A stretch of 64,000 nt of DNA from Fervidobacterium pennivorans DSM 9078 (GCF_000235405.2 NC_017095.1:893501-957500), one strand, 5' to 3'; numbered from the stretch's first letter, positions 47,430 through 57,310 are shown. Notes: generated by a model not told the origin, from the letters alone. Made by a program: numbers and translations.

Positions 47430-48788
47430 TCATTCCTTGTGATTTGCATTTTTCATGGCCTCCCTTTTCAGCTTCGCCCAGTTTTCCTTAATAATTTGTC
47501 TAGCCCTTCCAAGTGCCAGAGCATCATCTGGAACGTCTTCAGTAATAACCGAACCTGCCCCTACAATCGCTCCTTTTCCTATTTTAACTGGTGCAACGAG
47601 CGAAGAATTGCTACCTATAAATGCACTATCACCAATAAATGTCTGGTACTTTTTGTAACCATCGTAATTGCAGGTAATAGTTCCAGCTCCAATGTTTACG
47701 TCCTCACCGACAGTTGCATCACCTAAGTAAGTGAGATGCTGTGCCTTTGAGTTCTTTCCTATTGTAGATTTCTTCGTTTCCACGAAGTTTCCAATCTTTA
47801 CATTCTCTTTTAGAATCGTTCCCTCTCTCAGTCTTGAGAACGGTCCGACAGATACATTATCTTCTATAACTGCTCCTTCAACTTCTGAACGTATCACTTT
47901 GACGTTGTTACCGAGTATTGAATTCTTTATTCGGGTATATGGTCCTATTTCACAGTCTTCACCAATTGTGATTTCTCCTTCTAAAATTGTAAATGGGTAA
48001 ATTACGGTGTCAATACCTATTTTCACATCAGGTCCTATGAATGTGGAAGTGGGATCCACTACTGTAACTCCCGAAAGCATCAACTCTTTCAGAATTCTTT
48101 CTCTTGCAACAGCCTCAAGCTGGGAAAGCTGAACTCTATCGTTTACACCAGATACTTGCACAGGATCATCTAACAATACCGTTTCAACATTCTCTGCCAT
48201 TTCAACTAAATCTGTCAAGTAGTACTCGCCTTGTGCATTGTTGTTGGTGAGTTTATCTATGTTATCAAGCAAGAACTTTCCGGAAAATATGTAAATTCCG
48301 CTGTTGACTTCTTTTATCCTTAGCTGTTCTTCATTAGCATCCTTGTGCTCAACAATTCTAATCTTTCCATTTTCTCTAACAATTCTTCCATAGCCGGTAG
48401 GGTCATCTGCAATGAACGTTAAGACTGTGGCATTTGCTTTGGCATTCGTGTGAGTTTCTAAAAGTCTTTGAATTGTTTCCTCCTTTAGAAGAGGGACATC
48501 ACCGTAGAGTATCAGTACATCATCGCTTGGTGATATAAACTCTTTAGCGCACATCACCGCATGTCCTGTCCCAAGTTGCGGCTCTTGAATGTACACTTTA
48601 ACATCTGCTGGGAGATAAGACTTCACAATCTCGGCCTTGTGACCAATCACTACACCAACTTCTCCGAATTTCTTTCCCAAGTCCACAACCCAGTTTATCA
48701 TCGGCTTACCAAGTATCTTGTGAACTACCTTTGGGTATTTCGACTTCATCCTTTTGCCCAATCCAGCAGCAAGTATGAGTACTTTCAT
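47430..48788 (-). CDS. glmU: Bifunctional GlmU (uridylyltransferase / acetyltransferase)
   Basis: A 452-residue enzyme that makes UDP-N-acetylglucosamine. The N-terminal pyrophosphorylase has [17 protein letters not shown] and LYGDVPLL; the C-terminal left-handed beta helix has hexapeptide repeats from about 250 on, ending in the acetyl-CoA region ([21 protein letters not shown]). The ATG at 48788 is chosen over an upstream in-frame codon since GlmU begins MKVLILAAG. An IS derivative sits 25 bases upstream and interrupts what was probably an operon with the membrane protein gene. Confidence 0.94.
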   Translation of the reverse strand: MKVLILAAGLGKRMKSKYPKVVHKILGKPMINWVVDLGKKFGEVGVVIGHKAEIVKSYLPADVKVYIQEPQLGTGHAVMCAKEFISPSDDVLILYGDVPLLKEETIQRLLETHTNAKANATVLTFIADDPTGYGRIVRENGKIRIVEHKDANEEQLRIKEVNSGIYIFSGKFLLDNIDKLTNNNAQGEYYLTDLVEMAENVETVLLDDPVQVSGVNDRVQLSQLEAVARERILKELMLSGVTVVDPTSTFIGPDVKIGIDTVIYPFTILEGEITIGEDCEIGPYTRIKNSILGNNVKVIRSEVEGAVIEDNVSVGPFSRLREGTILKENVKIGNFVETKKSTIGKNSKAQHLTYLGDATVGEDVNIGAGTITCNYDGYKKYQTFIGDSAFIGSNSSLVAPVKIGKGAIVGAGSVITEDVPDDALALGRARQIIKENWAKLKREAMKNANHKE

Positions 48789-48804
48789 ACCAACAACCCC
48801 CAAC

Positions 48805-48812
48805 ATTTTTAA
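48805..48812. repeat. Target-site duplication of IS copy C (left), mate at 49202-49209
   Basis: ATTTTTAA occurs directly before and directly after the element, showing an 8-bp target duplication and fixing the ends of this IS. Confidence 0.85.
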
Positions 48813-48816
48813 GATA

Positions 48817-48846
48817 ATGTTAACTAAAAGTATTGAAACTTTCCAA
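48817..48846 (-). promoter_or_regulatory. Possible outward promoter at the IS left end, facing glmU
   Basis: Same bases as at 16045-16074: TTGGAA and TAACAT, 18 bases apart, read leftward. A transcript from here would begin at the element edge about 25 bases before glmU. Confidence 0.35.
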
Positions 48847-48913
48847 AAACCGCATTATCCTTATAAAGAGGGGACACCCCCCAACCAACTCTCGACAAAG
48901 GAGGTATCCCGAT

Positions 48914-49114
48914 ATGAACAACTCAACGCTCTCTTGTCCAAAATGCGGTTCCACCAGCTTATACAAAAACGGTCATGACAAATACGGTAACCAACAATTC
49001 CTTTGCAAACTCTGCCATCATTCTTTCAAACTCTCCCATTCTCAAAAACGCAAAAACTTTCCTTTCCCATATCCCAAATGCTCTTCTTGTAGTAAGCCTA
49101 ACGTCTTTGTGTAG
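48914..49114 (+). pseudogene. Truncated transposase: zinc-ribbon peptide of IS copy C
   Basis: The transposase start and GGAGG site are intact and encode 66 residues with the N-terminal zinc ribbon (CPKCGSTSLYKNG, CKLCHHSF), ending at a TAG created at the deletion joint. The DDE core is lost. The peptide could still bind element ends and interfere with transposition (speculative). Confidence 0.7.
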
Positions 49115-49214
49115 CGAGGAATCTTTGGCAAACCAATAACGGCAATATCAATCGCACCCTTTAGCAATTACACTCTTTCATCACTACAAGTTAACACTAT
49201 CATTTTTAACATTT

Positions 49215-49646
49215 TTATTTATTATCTTCGTCATCGGCTTTATATCTTTTTTGAATTGAAAATTCCCTTAAAATAACCGGAATGAGAATAAGTCCGAGCA
49301 GGTATCCTTTAACGCCAAATTTATGGGCTCCTATCGCACCTATACCCATTCCGGTTAACAACATCATTGGAATTAGACTGTACCAAGTTTTGAGTATGTC
49401 ATAGAAAACTGCGAAAAATGTTCCATAAACAACGAAATTCAGCCCTTCCAAACTATATGGTCGAAACTTGCCAAATATGGCTATTGCACCAATTAGAAGA
49501 AGATTTAACCCTGCTAAGGACTCCGCCCGGTCGCTTTTCCTAAACGCGAAGTATAATCCTACAAGTATGAGGGAAAAATAACTGGGATTCCTTGTCAAAT
49601 AGAACGAAGCTACGGAAGCTATTATAGAAAGTACCAAAGCCACCAT
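49215..49646 (-). CDS. Small membrane protein of unknown function
   Basis: A 143-residue protein with about five hydrophobic segments, short loops and a charged C-terminal tail (KRYKADDEDNK). I do not recognise the family. The ATG follows GGAG. Before the IS copy C insertion, its stop codon would have been about 30 bases from glmU, so it was probably co-transcribed with glmU. Confidence 0.6.
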   Translation of the reverse strand: MVALVLSIIASVASFYLTRNPSYFSLILVGLYFAFRKSDRAESLAGLNLLLIGAIAIFGKFRPYSLEGLNFVVYGTFFAVFYDILKTWYSLIPMMLLTGMGIGAIGAHKFGVKGYLLGLILIPVILREFSIQKRYKADDEDNK

Positions 49647-49698
49647 TGGATATCACTCCATTTAATAGAAGATAGAACTAGCATGTTAAGAAATATAA

Positions 49699-49716
49699 GG
49701 GGCGCAAAAGCGCCCC
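49699..49716. terminator. Hairpin after ppdK
   Basis: GGGGCGC and GCGCCCC pair around four bases just beyond the ppdK stop. The following T run is weak (TTATATTTC on the minus strand). Confidence 0.65.
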
Positions 49717-49732
49717 CGTGAGTTAAGTATAA

Positions 49733-52378
49733 TTAGCTTCTGTATTTAATACTTGCTTGAGCAGCTGCAAGTCTTGCAACTGGAATTCTGTATGGTGATG
49801 CACTGACATAGTCAAGTTTTGTTGTGGCAAAGAATTCGATGGATTTTGGATCTCCACCGTGTTCACCACAGACTCCACACTTGAGTGTTGGTTTAACTTC
49901 CTTTCCTTTTTCCGTTGCAAGTTTCACAAGCTGACCGACACCTTGTGTATCAATGTGTTTGAATGGGTCGTGTTCAAGTATACCTTTTTCAAGGTATTCT
50001 GGCAAGAACTTTCCAACGTCATCTCGGCTGAATCCGAATGTCATCTGTGTAAGGTCGTTCGTACCAAAGCTAAAGAAGTCAGCTTCCTGGGCAATCTGGT
50101 CAGCTGTAACTGCAGCTCTTGGAACCTCTATCATTGTACCAACGAGATACTTGAGGTCAACACCATGTTCTTTAATGAGTGCGTCTGCTGTTTCCACAAC
50201 AACTTGTTTTATGTATTTAAGTTCGTTGACATGGCCTACAAGAGGAATCATTATTTCCGGAACAACTTCGATACCTTCCTCTTTCTTAAGTTCGATAGCT
50301 GCAAGGATTATTGCTTTTGTTTGCATTACAGCAATCTCCGGATATGTGATGACAAGCCTTACGCCCCTGTGTCCGAGCATTGGGTTAAGCTCGTGGAGTT
50401 GTTCAACAACTTTCTTGAGTTCTTCAACAGAAATACCAATCTGCTGAGCAACTTCTGCCATCTGTTCTTCTTCCTGTGGCAAGAATTCGTGTAGTGGTGG
50501 GTCGATAAGTCTTATTGTAACTGGGTAACCCTTCATTTCTCTGAACAGACCTTTGAAATCTTCCTTTTGGAGCGGGAGAAGTTCGGCAAGTGCTGCTTCC
50601 CTTTCTTCTTTTGTTCTTGCGACTATCATTCTTCTAACCTTTGGTATTCTGTCCTTTTCAAAGAACATATGCTCAGTTCTGCAGAGTCCGATACCTTCTG
50701 CTCCGAATTCTCTCGCAACTTTTGCATCTCTTGGAACGTCAGCGTTTGCCCTAACGCCAAGCTTTCTGAATTCGTCTGCCCATGAGAGTAGTTCGGCAAC
50801 TGGTCCTTCGAGACCTTGTGGTTTAACTGTCGTAATCTTTCCAAGGAACACTTCTCCAGTAGTTCCATCTATTGACAACCATTCGCCTTCTTTAACAATT
50901 ATGTCGCCAACTTTGAGGTAGCCTTCTTCTTCATTAACGTAAATACTTTCCGCACCGACTACTGCTGGTTTACCGAGACCTCTTGCAACGACAGCAGCGT
51001 GAGATGTCATACCACCGCGTGCTGTTAGTATACCCTCGGCTGCATTCATACCACCGACGTCTTCAGGACTTGTCTCTGGTCTAACAAGGAGAACCTTTTC
51101 TCCTGCTTTTGCTGCTTCTTCCGCTTTGTGTGCATCGAAGTAAACTTTACCTGTTGCAGCACCTGGTGATGCTGGAAGACCTTTTGCAATAACCTTTGCA
51201 TTCTTTCTTTCGTTTTCATCGAATTTCGGGTGGAGCACTCTTTCAATATCGGATGGTTGGACTCTCAAGACGGCCGTCTTCTTATCGATGAGACCTTCGT
51301 GAACCATGTCAACTGCTACCTTTATTGCAGCCTGGCTTGTTCTCTTTGCGCTTCTTGTCTGGAGTATGTAGAGTTTTCCTCTTTCAACTGTGAATTCGAT
51401 GTCCTGCATGTCTTTGAAATACCTTTCAAGTCTGTCCATTATTTGAATGAGTTCTTCGTAAGCTTGTGGAATCAATTCTTTCATTTTTTCAAGAGGATAT
51501 GGAGTTCTTATACCAGCAACGACGTCTTCACCTTGTGCATTTGGCAAGAATTCTCCGTAGTATACTTTTTCTCCAGTGTTCGGGTCTCTTGTGAAACAAA
51601 CACCTGTACCGCTGTCGTCACCCATGTTACCAAAGACCATGGCAACAATGTTGACAGCTGTTCCAAGGAGCTGACCTTCTTTGATTCCATGAATTTCTCT
51701 GTATTTGATAGCCCTATCACTCATCCATGACCAAATAACTGCCTCAATTGCTGCCCACAATTGTTTGTAGACATCCTGTGGGAACTCTTTTCCGTGTTTT
51801 TTGTAAATTTCTTTGTAGATTTCTACAAGCTTTTTGAGGTCTTCCGCATCAAGCTCTGTGTCAAGCTTTACACCTTTTTGTGCCTTCATTTCGGCGAGCG
51901 CATTTTCGAAATCTGCATGTGGAATTCCAAGAGCGGTATCACCGAACATTTGGAGAAATCTTCTGTAAGAGTCATATGCGAATCTTTCGTTGTTTGTCAT
52001 TTCGACAAGACCTTTGACTGTTTCGTCGTTAAGACCCAGGTTGAGGATTGTGTCCATCATACCAGGCATCGAGATAGCGGCACCTGACCTAACAGAAACA
52101 AGGAGTGGCTTTTTGGGATCTCCAAACCCTTTTCCTGTTACTTCCTCCAATCTTTTCATTGCTGCGTCAACTTGTTCTTTCAAATCCTCTGGATAAGTTC
52201 TGTTGTTGTCATAATAGTATTTACAAACTTCTGCAGAAATAGTAAAGCCAGGAGGAACTGGAACTCCGGCGTTCGTCATTTCAGCAAGATTTGCACCTTT
52301 ACCACCCAGTATGTCTCTCATCTGGGCGTTACCTTCTGCCTGTCCATTGGCAAAGAAATAAACCCACTTTTTACCCAT
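49733..52378 (-). CDS. ppdK: Pyruvate, phosphate dikinase
   Basis: An 881-residue enzyme that interconverts pyruvate, ATP and phosphate with PEP, AMP and diphosphate; in glycolytic anaerobes it can run toward pyruvate. The N-terminal ATP-grasp domain begins GGKGANLAEMTNAGVPVPPGF. The swivelling domain has the phosphohistidine motif GGMTSHAAVVARGLGKPAVVG near residue 455 (in part). The C-terminal PEP barrel has GLCRTEHMFF and the cysteine motif CGVCGEHGGDP near 835. The ATG at 52378 follows GGAGG at 7 bases. Confidence 0.95.
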   Translation of the reverse strand: MGKKWVYFFANGQAEGNAQMRDILGGKGANLAEMTNAGVPVPPGFTISAEVCKYYYDNNRTYPEDLKEQVDAAMKRLEEVTGKGFGDPKKPLLVSVRSGAAISMPGMMDTILNLGLNDETVKGLVEMTNNERFAYDSYRRFLQMFGDTALGIPHADFENALAEMKAQKGVKLDTELDAEDLKKLVEIYKEIYKKHGKEFPQDVYKQLWAAIEAVIWSWMSDRAIKYREIHGIKEGQLLGTAVNIVAMVFGNMGDDSGTGVCFTRDPNTGEKVYYGEFLPNAQGEDVVAGIRTPYPLEKMKELIPQAYEELIQIMDRLERYFKDMQDIEFTVERGKLYILQTRSAKRTSQAAIKVAVDMVHEGLIDKKTAVLRVQPSDIERVLHPKFDENERKNAKVIAKGLPASPGAATGKVYFDAHKAEEAAKAGEKVLLVRPETSPEDVGGMNAAEGILTARGGMTSHAAVVARGLGKPAVVGAESIYVNEEEGYLKVGDIIVKEGEWLSIDGTTGEVFLGKITTVKPQGLEGPVAELLSWADEFRKLGVRANADVPRDAKVAREFGAEGIGLCRTEHMFFEKDRIPKVRRMIVARTKEEREAALAELLPLQKEDFKGLFREMKGYPVTIRLIDPPLHEFLPQEEEQMAEVAQQIGISVEELKKVVEQLHELNPMLGHRGVRLVITYPEIAVMQTKAIILAAIELKKEEGIEVVPEIMIPLVGHVNELKYIKQVVVETADALIKEHGVDLKYLVGTMIEVPRAAVTADQIAQEADFFSFGTNDLTQMTFGFSRDDVGKFLPEYLEKGILEHDPFKHIDTQGVGQLVKLATEKGKEVKPTLKCGVCGEHGGDPKSIEFFATTKLDYVSASPYRIPVARLAAAQASIKYRS

Positions 52379-52606
52379 TTTCACACCTCCACATCGAAAA
52401 ATTTAGAAAAGTACCTGTATAATTGTATCATACTTTTTCTATTTGTCGTATACACACCGTGATAAATTGTTTTTTTCTTTTATGTTAATTTCTTCAGAAA
52501 GTGTTTGATTCGTGGCATAGTTAAGATGCGAACCGTTGTTTAAAGCAAAATAAAGCAAAAAATTGATGTATAAAAGGTGGTAGAAAATTACAAGAAGGTG
52601 GAGCCT

Positions 52607-53543
52607 GTGGAAAGGAGTATACTGACAAATACTTTCAAAACCTTGTTGATGGGAACCGTTTCATTTTACTTGCTAACTTATCTTTCATCCTCGAGCGTTC
52701 TCAAGACAATTTCATCAGATGTTAGAAAAATCAACATCGATTCGATTCAAGTTGCATACAGAGAAGCAGGTCAAAGCAATTCAAAAGTAGTGGTATTTTT
52801 GCATGGATTTGGAGGGTCATCTTACGATTGGAAGGAGCTAATGGACATGCTGTCCGAATCATACCGCTGCATAGCATTTGATATACCGCCATTTGGTTTA
52901 TTCGAAAAGAGATTAGATTTTGATTATTCAGACGAGTCAATGTAAGGCTTATAATGGACTCCCTGAATTATCTTGGTGTAAATCGTTACGTTTTAGTCGG
53001 TCATTCAATGGGTGGCTACTTATCATTGGCAATAGCAAGTCTTTTTCCAGAAAGAGTGGAAAAACTAATTTTGTTTGACGCAGCGTATACGAATCATTCA
53101 GAATCTTTAAATGGTCTTAATCTTCCTTTTGAATTGGGCAACGAGAACCAGGTTAAACTTTACCAAGTACTTTTGGACATAGGTTTAAAAACATATCCTT
53201 TGGTTAAATTTCTCTACCAGACATCTCTTTCGACTGGTAGCATTCTTAGCACAGAACACTTTGAATATCTTTTTGCGCAAAACTATTTCTTACCAGCGGA
53301 AGTGCTATTAAATTAACTAAAGACAAAACCACCCAAAAGCCTTTAGCAGTAGACCTTGCTAACATAGTTGCAAAAACACTCATCATTTATGGCGAAAAAG
53401 ATAACATAACTCCCTCATCAATTGGTGAATACTTGGCTCGGAACATAAAGGGTTCTCAACTTATACGGATTCCAAACGAAGGACACATGCCCTTAGCAAA
53501 TAAATTAGTATTAGAGAAGGTAAAAGCATTTCTGAAAGACTGA
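52607..53543 (+). pseudogene. Alpha/beta hydrolase with two frameshifts
   Basis: An N-terminal hydrophobic segment is followed by the oxyanion motif FLHGFGGSSYDW, the nucleophile motif [10 protein letters not shown] and, in the last piece, YGEKDNIT and EGHMPL with the catalytic Asp and His. The pieces lie in three frame segments: near 52941 ATGTAAGG should read ATG-GTA-AGG, and near 53307 GTGCTATT should read GTG-GCT-ATT. Each break needs one missing G. All catalytic residues survive, so decay is recent or the sequence has errors. The GTG at 52607 is the likely start. Confidence 0.85.
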
Positions 53544-53552
53544 TAAAAAGAG

Positions 53553-53578
53553 CGTGACCCCATCATTATAGGGTCACG
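53553..53578. terminator. Bidirectional terminator between the hydrolase and the fab operon
   Basis: CGTGACCC and GGGTCACG pair around a ten-base loop. On the minus strand CTCTTTTT follows, so it ends the fab operon best. Confidence 0.8.
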
Positions 53579-53637
53579 ATGAATTTTTGATACCGAAAAA
53601 CACAAGAGATTTCAGAGAGGAGGATTTCCAAGTGCGA

Positions 53638-54354
53638 TTAAAGTTCCATCCCACCGTCGATAATTATCACCTGGCCATTGATGTAGGTTCCGTCTATCAC
53701 TAAGAATTTTACAAGCTTTGCAACTTCCTCTGGTTTTCCAAATCTTCTCATAGAGATTTTCTCGAGTGCGGTTTTTTTAATTTCCTCGGGTAATTTTTCT
53801 GTCATAGGTGTTTCGATAAAACCTGGTGCAATAGCATTTACCCGAACGTTTTTCCTTCCAAATTCCTTCGCCAGAGACTTTGTTAAGCCTATCAATCCGG
53901 CTTTTGAGGCAGCATAGTTCGCCTGCCCAATATTACCCTCTAATCCAACAACGGAGGAGACATTGATTATAACACCTTCATTCTTTGCAATTTCCCTTAT
54001 TGTTGCTTTAACCATGTTGAACGCACCCGTTAGGTTCGTGTTTATCACACTGTCCCACTCTTCGTAAGTCATTCGGTACACTAAATTGTCTTTCGTTATT
54101 CCTGCGTTGTTGACAAGTATATCTATCCTCCCAAGCTTTTGCACCACATTTTTAACTGCACTTTCAACAGCGTTCCTATCGGTAATATCAAGGATGTATT
54201 CGTGATAGAATCGAGCATCAATATTCTCTGATGAAGGTGTATAGTTGAATCCAACGACAATACATCCTTCTTCGATAAATTCTTTTGTTATCGCTTTCCC
54301 AATCCCTCCTGATGCACCTGTGACAATTGCAACCTTTCCATCAAGTCTGCCCAT
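53638..54354 (-). CDS. fabG: 3-oxoacyl-[ACP] reductase
   Basis: A 238-residue short-chain dehydrogenase with the NADPH motif TGASGGIGKA near residue 12, NNAGI near 82, the catalytic Ser in NVSSVVG near 132, and YAASKAGLIGLTKSLAKE near 147. It reduces 3-oxoacyl-ACP in fatty acid elongation. It is the last gene of the fab operon and overlaps bioY by 14 bases. Confidence 0.92.
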   Translation of the reverse strand: MGRLDGKVAIVTGASGGIGKAITKEFIEEGCIVVGFNYTPSSENIDARFYHEYILDITDRNAVESAVKNVVQKLGRIDILVNNAGITKDNLVYRMTYEEWDSVINTNLTGAFNMVKATIREIAKNEGVIINVSSVVGLEGNIGQANYAASKAGLIGLTKSLAKEFGRKNVRVNAIAPGFIETPMTEKLPEEIKKTALEKISMRRFGKPEEVAKLVKFLVIDGTYINGQVIIIDGGMEL

Positions 54355-54898
54355 ACTCTTTCCCCCTCATAACTTTGTCAAGTTTCAAAGCAACGAGATT
54401 GGCCACAAACAATTTGGCAAAATCAATGAAAACAAAAGGTATGACTCCTACTATGAAAGCTTTCCTATAACTGCCTATGTGGAGCCCTAAAACAGTCCAA
54501 CCAATGATGTAAACCACAGCAAGCCCCACGACTCCTGATAAAACGGTATTAAATTTTCTCCTTAGTTGCGCAATTAAAAAAGCGCTAATCGGAAATGCCC
54601 ACAGATAGCCTGATGTAGGTCCAACCAGATGAGCAATACCACCAGAAAAGTTTGCAAAAACAGGAAGACCTACTGCTCCAAGTGTCAAGTAAAGCAGCAT
54701 AGAAGTCATAGCTTCAACAGGACCCAACAAAAAACCAGACAGGAAAACAAAGAGCATTTGTAATGTTATAGGGACATTTCCAACAGGAACCGCAATCTGA
54801 GCCCCAACTGCTGTTAATGCTGCAAATAAGGGAATAATAGCTATTCTCCTTAAATCCCTAATATTTCCTTTTGTGCCCTTATTGTTCTTATCTTCCAC
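54341..54898 (-). CDS. bioY: Biotin transporter BioY
   Basis: A 185-residue S component of a biotin ECF transporter with about six helices. FAALTAVGAQIAVPVGNVP near residue 25, LGAVGLPVFANFSGGIAHLVGPTSGYLWAF (in part) near 70-100 are BioY hallmarks. Biotin is the cofactor of acetyl-CoA carboxylase, which explains its place among fab genes. The GTG start lies within the fabD end after GGAGGGGG. No biotin operator-like dyad was found. Confidence 0.92.
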   Translation of the reverse strand: MEDKNNKGTKGNIRDLRRIAIIPLFAALTAVGAQIAVPVGNVPITLQMLFVFLSGFLLGPVEAMTSMLLYLTLGAVGLPVFANFSGGIAHLVGPTSGYLWAFPISAFLIAQLRRKFNTVLSGVVGLAVVYIIGWTVLGLHIGSYRKAFIVGVIPFVFIDFAKLFVANLVALKLDKVMRGKEYGQT

Positions 54899-55802
54899 CG
54901 GTAACCCCCTCCGTCAGATTTTTGGTTTCGATTAACGTTGAAAAGTGTTTGGCATTGAGTTTGGCTTTCTTCAACATAGAAGTCAACACATTTTTTGGTC
55001 CGACTTCTACAAATTCGTCAACACCAAGAGCAATCATCCTATCAATTGATTGTTTCCAATATACAGGTCCACTAATTTGTTCAAGAACATAATGTTTTAT
55101 TTGTTCAGGGTCTGTTATTTCTCGAGCTACACTATTCATAACAATAGGGTATTTTGGCTGTCTAAATTTTATATGCTCAACTTCTGCAGCCATCTTTTCT
55201 CTTGCACTTTCCAAAAATGGTGTATGGAAAGGACCGGATACCTTTAGTTCTATCGCCCTTTTACCATTTTCAGTGAGGTGCTTTACAAAGCTTTTTATAC
55301 TTTCGCTTTTCCCACTTACAACTGTTTGTTCCTCAGAATTGTAGTTAGCTATATAGAGACCGTCGTATTTGCGGACGAGTTCTTCTATCTCCTCAATTGC
55401 TACACCTACAACCGCTGCCATGCTACCTTCCCCAGGCTTCATTGCTTGCGATATATACTCTCCTCTTTTTCTTACAAGATATATACCTGTTTCAAAATCA
55501 TAAACCCCTGCCACAGCAAGTGCTGTGTACTCACCTAAGCTGTGTCCGGCAACAAAATCGGGTTCTCTAAAACACTTTTTCAACTCAGTAAATGCCACAT
55601 AACTTGCTAAGTATATAGCTGGTTGAGCATTTTCGGTGAGTTTCAAAACTTCCTCATCACCGTCCATGATTTCTATCAAGTCGAAGCCTAAAACATCATT
55701 TGCAACTTTTGCATAGTTATCCCACGACTCGTATTTGGAAAAGTCACTTGCCATTCCGCTGTATTGTGAACCTTGTCCTGGAAAAATGTAAGCAAGTTTC
55801 AT
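54888..55802 (-). CDS. fabD: Malonyl-CoA:ACP transacylase
   Basis: A 304-residue enzyme that loads malonyl groups on acyl carrier protein. It starts with the typical FPGQGSQYSGM, has the nucleophile motif VAGHSLGEYTAL near residue 90 and the catalytic His in SGPFHTPFL near 197. It lies between fabK and bioY. Confidence 0.94.
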   Translation of the reverse strand: MKLAYIFPGQGSQYSGMASDFSKYESWDNYAKVANDVLGFDLIEIMDGDEEVLKLTENAQPAIYLASYVAFTELKKCFREPDFVAGHSLGEYTALAVAGVYDFETGIYLVRKRGEYISQAMKPGEGSMAAVVGVAIEEIEELVRKYDGLYIANYNSEEQTVVSGKSESIKSFVKHLTENGKRAIELKVSGPFHTPFLESAREKMAAEVEHIKFRQPKYPIVMNSVAREITDPEQIKHYVLEQISGPVYWKQSIDRMIALGVDEFVEVGPKNVLTSMLKKAKLNAKHFSTLIETKNLTEGVTGGR

Positions 55803-55865
55803 AGAAAATCACCTCCAATTCGAGACAATTCCCAAAAGTTTTTGCTTATTTGCTTCCTCATTTCT

Positions 55866-56813
55866 TCATTTTAAAAGTTCACAAAGTTCTTGAATCGTTG
55901 CATAGAACTCATTAACAATGTCTGTAATTATTTCCTTCACGGGCTTAATCTCATTTATCAATCCTACACATTGACCTGCCATGAACGAGCCTTCTTCAAT
56001 ATTGCCATCAACTACCGCTTTTCTTAAGCTTCCAACTAAAACTTCTTCAGCTTCCTGAAGATTCTTTGTTTCTAACTCTTTCACTTTTTTCGCGAACCTT
56101 GTCTCAATTACCCTGGCAGGATGTCCAAGTGGAGCGCCTGTGATTACAGTATCTCGTATAGATGATTTTATGATAAGCTTTTTGAAATTCTCATGTGTGT
56201 CTGCTTCTGTTGAAGCGATGAATCTTGTTCCCATTTGGATGCCCTCAGCACCAAGTGCAAACATCGCAGCCATGGATTTTCCATCGGCTATTCCCCCAGC
56301 TGCAATGACTGGTATTTTCACGGCCCTACACACAGCGTTTACCAGGACTAACGTGGTAACCTCTCCAATATGACCTCCCGATTCCATACCTTCGGCAATA
56401 ACTGCATCTGCCCCTATACGTTCCATCATCTTCGCCATATTGTCCGAAGCAACAACAGGTAAGACCTTAACCCCAGCTTCTTTCAACTTTGACATATACT
56501 TTGAAGGATTACCAGCTCCAAATGTCACAACAGGCACTTTCTCCTCTATAACTAAATCAACCAGCTCATCAGCATACGGTGATACTAGTATTATGTTTAC
56601 TCCGAAAGGCTTATCTGTTAATTTACGGATGGTATCGATAGCCTCTTTTAGCTGTGCTCTGTTCATCGCACCGGAACCTATAACTCCTAACCCTCCAGCA
56701 TTCGAAACGGCAGCTGCTAGCTTTGGAGTCCCAGCCCACGACATACCTCCCATGATAATTGGATATTCGATGTTCAACAGCTGGCAAATTCGATTATTTT
56801 CCTTGAAGTTCAT
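55866..56813 (-). CDS. fabK: Enoyl-[ACP] reductase II, FabK type
   Basis: A 315-residue FMN-dependent reductase of the nitronate-monooxygenase/FabK family: PIIMGGMSWAGTPKLAAAVSNAGG (in part) near residue 19, EGMESGGHIG near 142, AAGGIADGKSMAAMFALGAEG (in part) near 170 and GTRFIAS near 198. It catalyses the last reduction of each elongation cycle in place of FabI. It overlaps fabZ by four bases. Its place in a fab operon favours FabK over nitronate monooxygenase. Confidence 0.9.
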   Translation of the reverse strand: MNFKENNRICQLLNIEYPIIMGGMSWAGTPKLAAAVSNAGGLGVIGSGAMNRAQLKEAIDTIRKLTDKPFGVNIILVSPYADELVDLVIEEKVPVVTFGAGNPSKYMSKLKEAGVKVLPVVASDNMAKMMERIGADAVIAEGMESGGHIGEVTTLVLVNAVCRAVKIPVIAAGGIADGKSMAAMFALGAEGIQMGTRFIASTEADTHENFKKLIIKSSIRDTVITGAPLGHPARVIETRFAKKVKELETKNLQEAEEVLVGSLRKAVVDGNIEEGSFMAGQCVGLINEIKPVKEIITDIVNEFYATIQELCELLK

Positions 56814-57310
56814 CTTCCATCCGCCTCACTTTGTACTTTATCCTCAACGGCTGATGATGAATCCTTGCCTTCTCCTTTTTTCACTCCCACCATCAATTTT
56901 GCTTTTGCGACCAGTTGACCATCGACTTTGGCTTTCCCATCAACAATTACTATAGGTCCTTTCTTGTCTAGCACTTTAACTTCGTATGTCAGCTCACAGT
57001 TAGGTCTAACTTCTTTCTTAAACCTCGCTTCGTCTATGCCGATGAAGATGGGTATTGAATTTCTTTCCACATTCTCTAACAACAAAACTCCTGCTGTTTG
57101 CGCAAGACCTTCAATAATGTAGACTCCCGGATATATTGGATAGCCTGGGAAGTGACCTTTAAACACCGGTTCATCTTTGGTAACGTATTTTTTTGCAATG
57201 ATGTAGTCCTCTCCTTGTTCAATCACTTCGTCAACCAAAAGTATAGGGTCTCTGTGGGGCAATATTTTTAGAATTTCTTCTTTTCCTCTTAGTGTTTTCT
57301 TTTCATTCAT
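56810..57310 (-). CDS. fabZ: 3-hydroxyacyl-[ACP] dehydratase
   Basis: A 166-residue hot-dog-fold enzyme that dehydrates 3-hydroxyacyl-ACP. LPHRDPILLVDEV has the catalytic His near residue 17, and FPGYPIYPGVYIIEGLAQTAG (in part) has the catalytic Glu near 60-70. A charged C-terminal tail of about 20 residues (GEGKDSSSAVEDK) is not usual in FabZ. The ATG at 57310 overlaps the fabF stop. Confidence 0.93.
   Translation of the reverse strand: MNEKKTLRGKEEILKILPHRDPILLVDEVIEQGEDYIIAKKYVTKDEPVFKGHFPGYPIYPGVYIIEGLAQTAGVLLLENVERNSIPIFIGIDEARFKKEVRPNCELTYEVKVLDKKGPIVIVDGKAKVDGQLVAKAKLMVGVKKGEGKDSSSAVEDKVQSEADGR

Larger units (their letters stand above)
48813..49201 (+). mobile_element. IS copy C, 389-bp internally deleted derivative
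   Basis: Both ends match copies A and B (GATAATGTTAACT ... AGTTAACACTATC), but about 670 internal bases are gone; the left part stops near 49100 and joins 3'-end sequence. A perfect 8-bp duplication, ATTTTTAA, flanks it (48805-48812 and 49202-49209). It therefore looks like a non-autonomous element that moved, or an element that was deleted after insertion. Small differences from A and B suggest it is not newly derived from either. Confidence 0.88.

Noticed and set aside
49859-52087. Long open frames on the plus strand opposite ppdK (for example 49859-50494 and 51230-51730)
   Set aside because: They lie antisense to a fully conserved enzyme; their translations are cysteine/phenylalanine-rich and look like antisense reading.
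53563-53583. TCACGA near 53574 as part of a Rex site
   Set aside because: It belongs to the terminator hairpin CGTGACCC/GGGTCACG and has no matching half at the six-base spacing.
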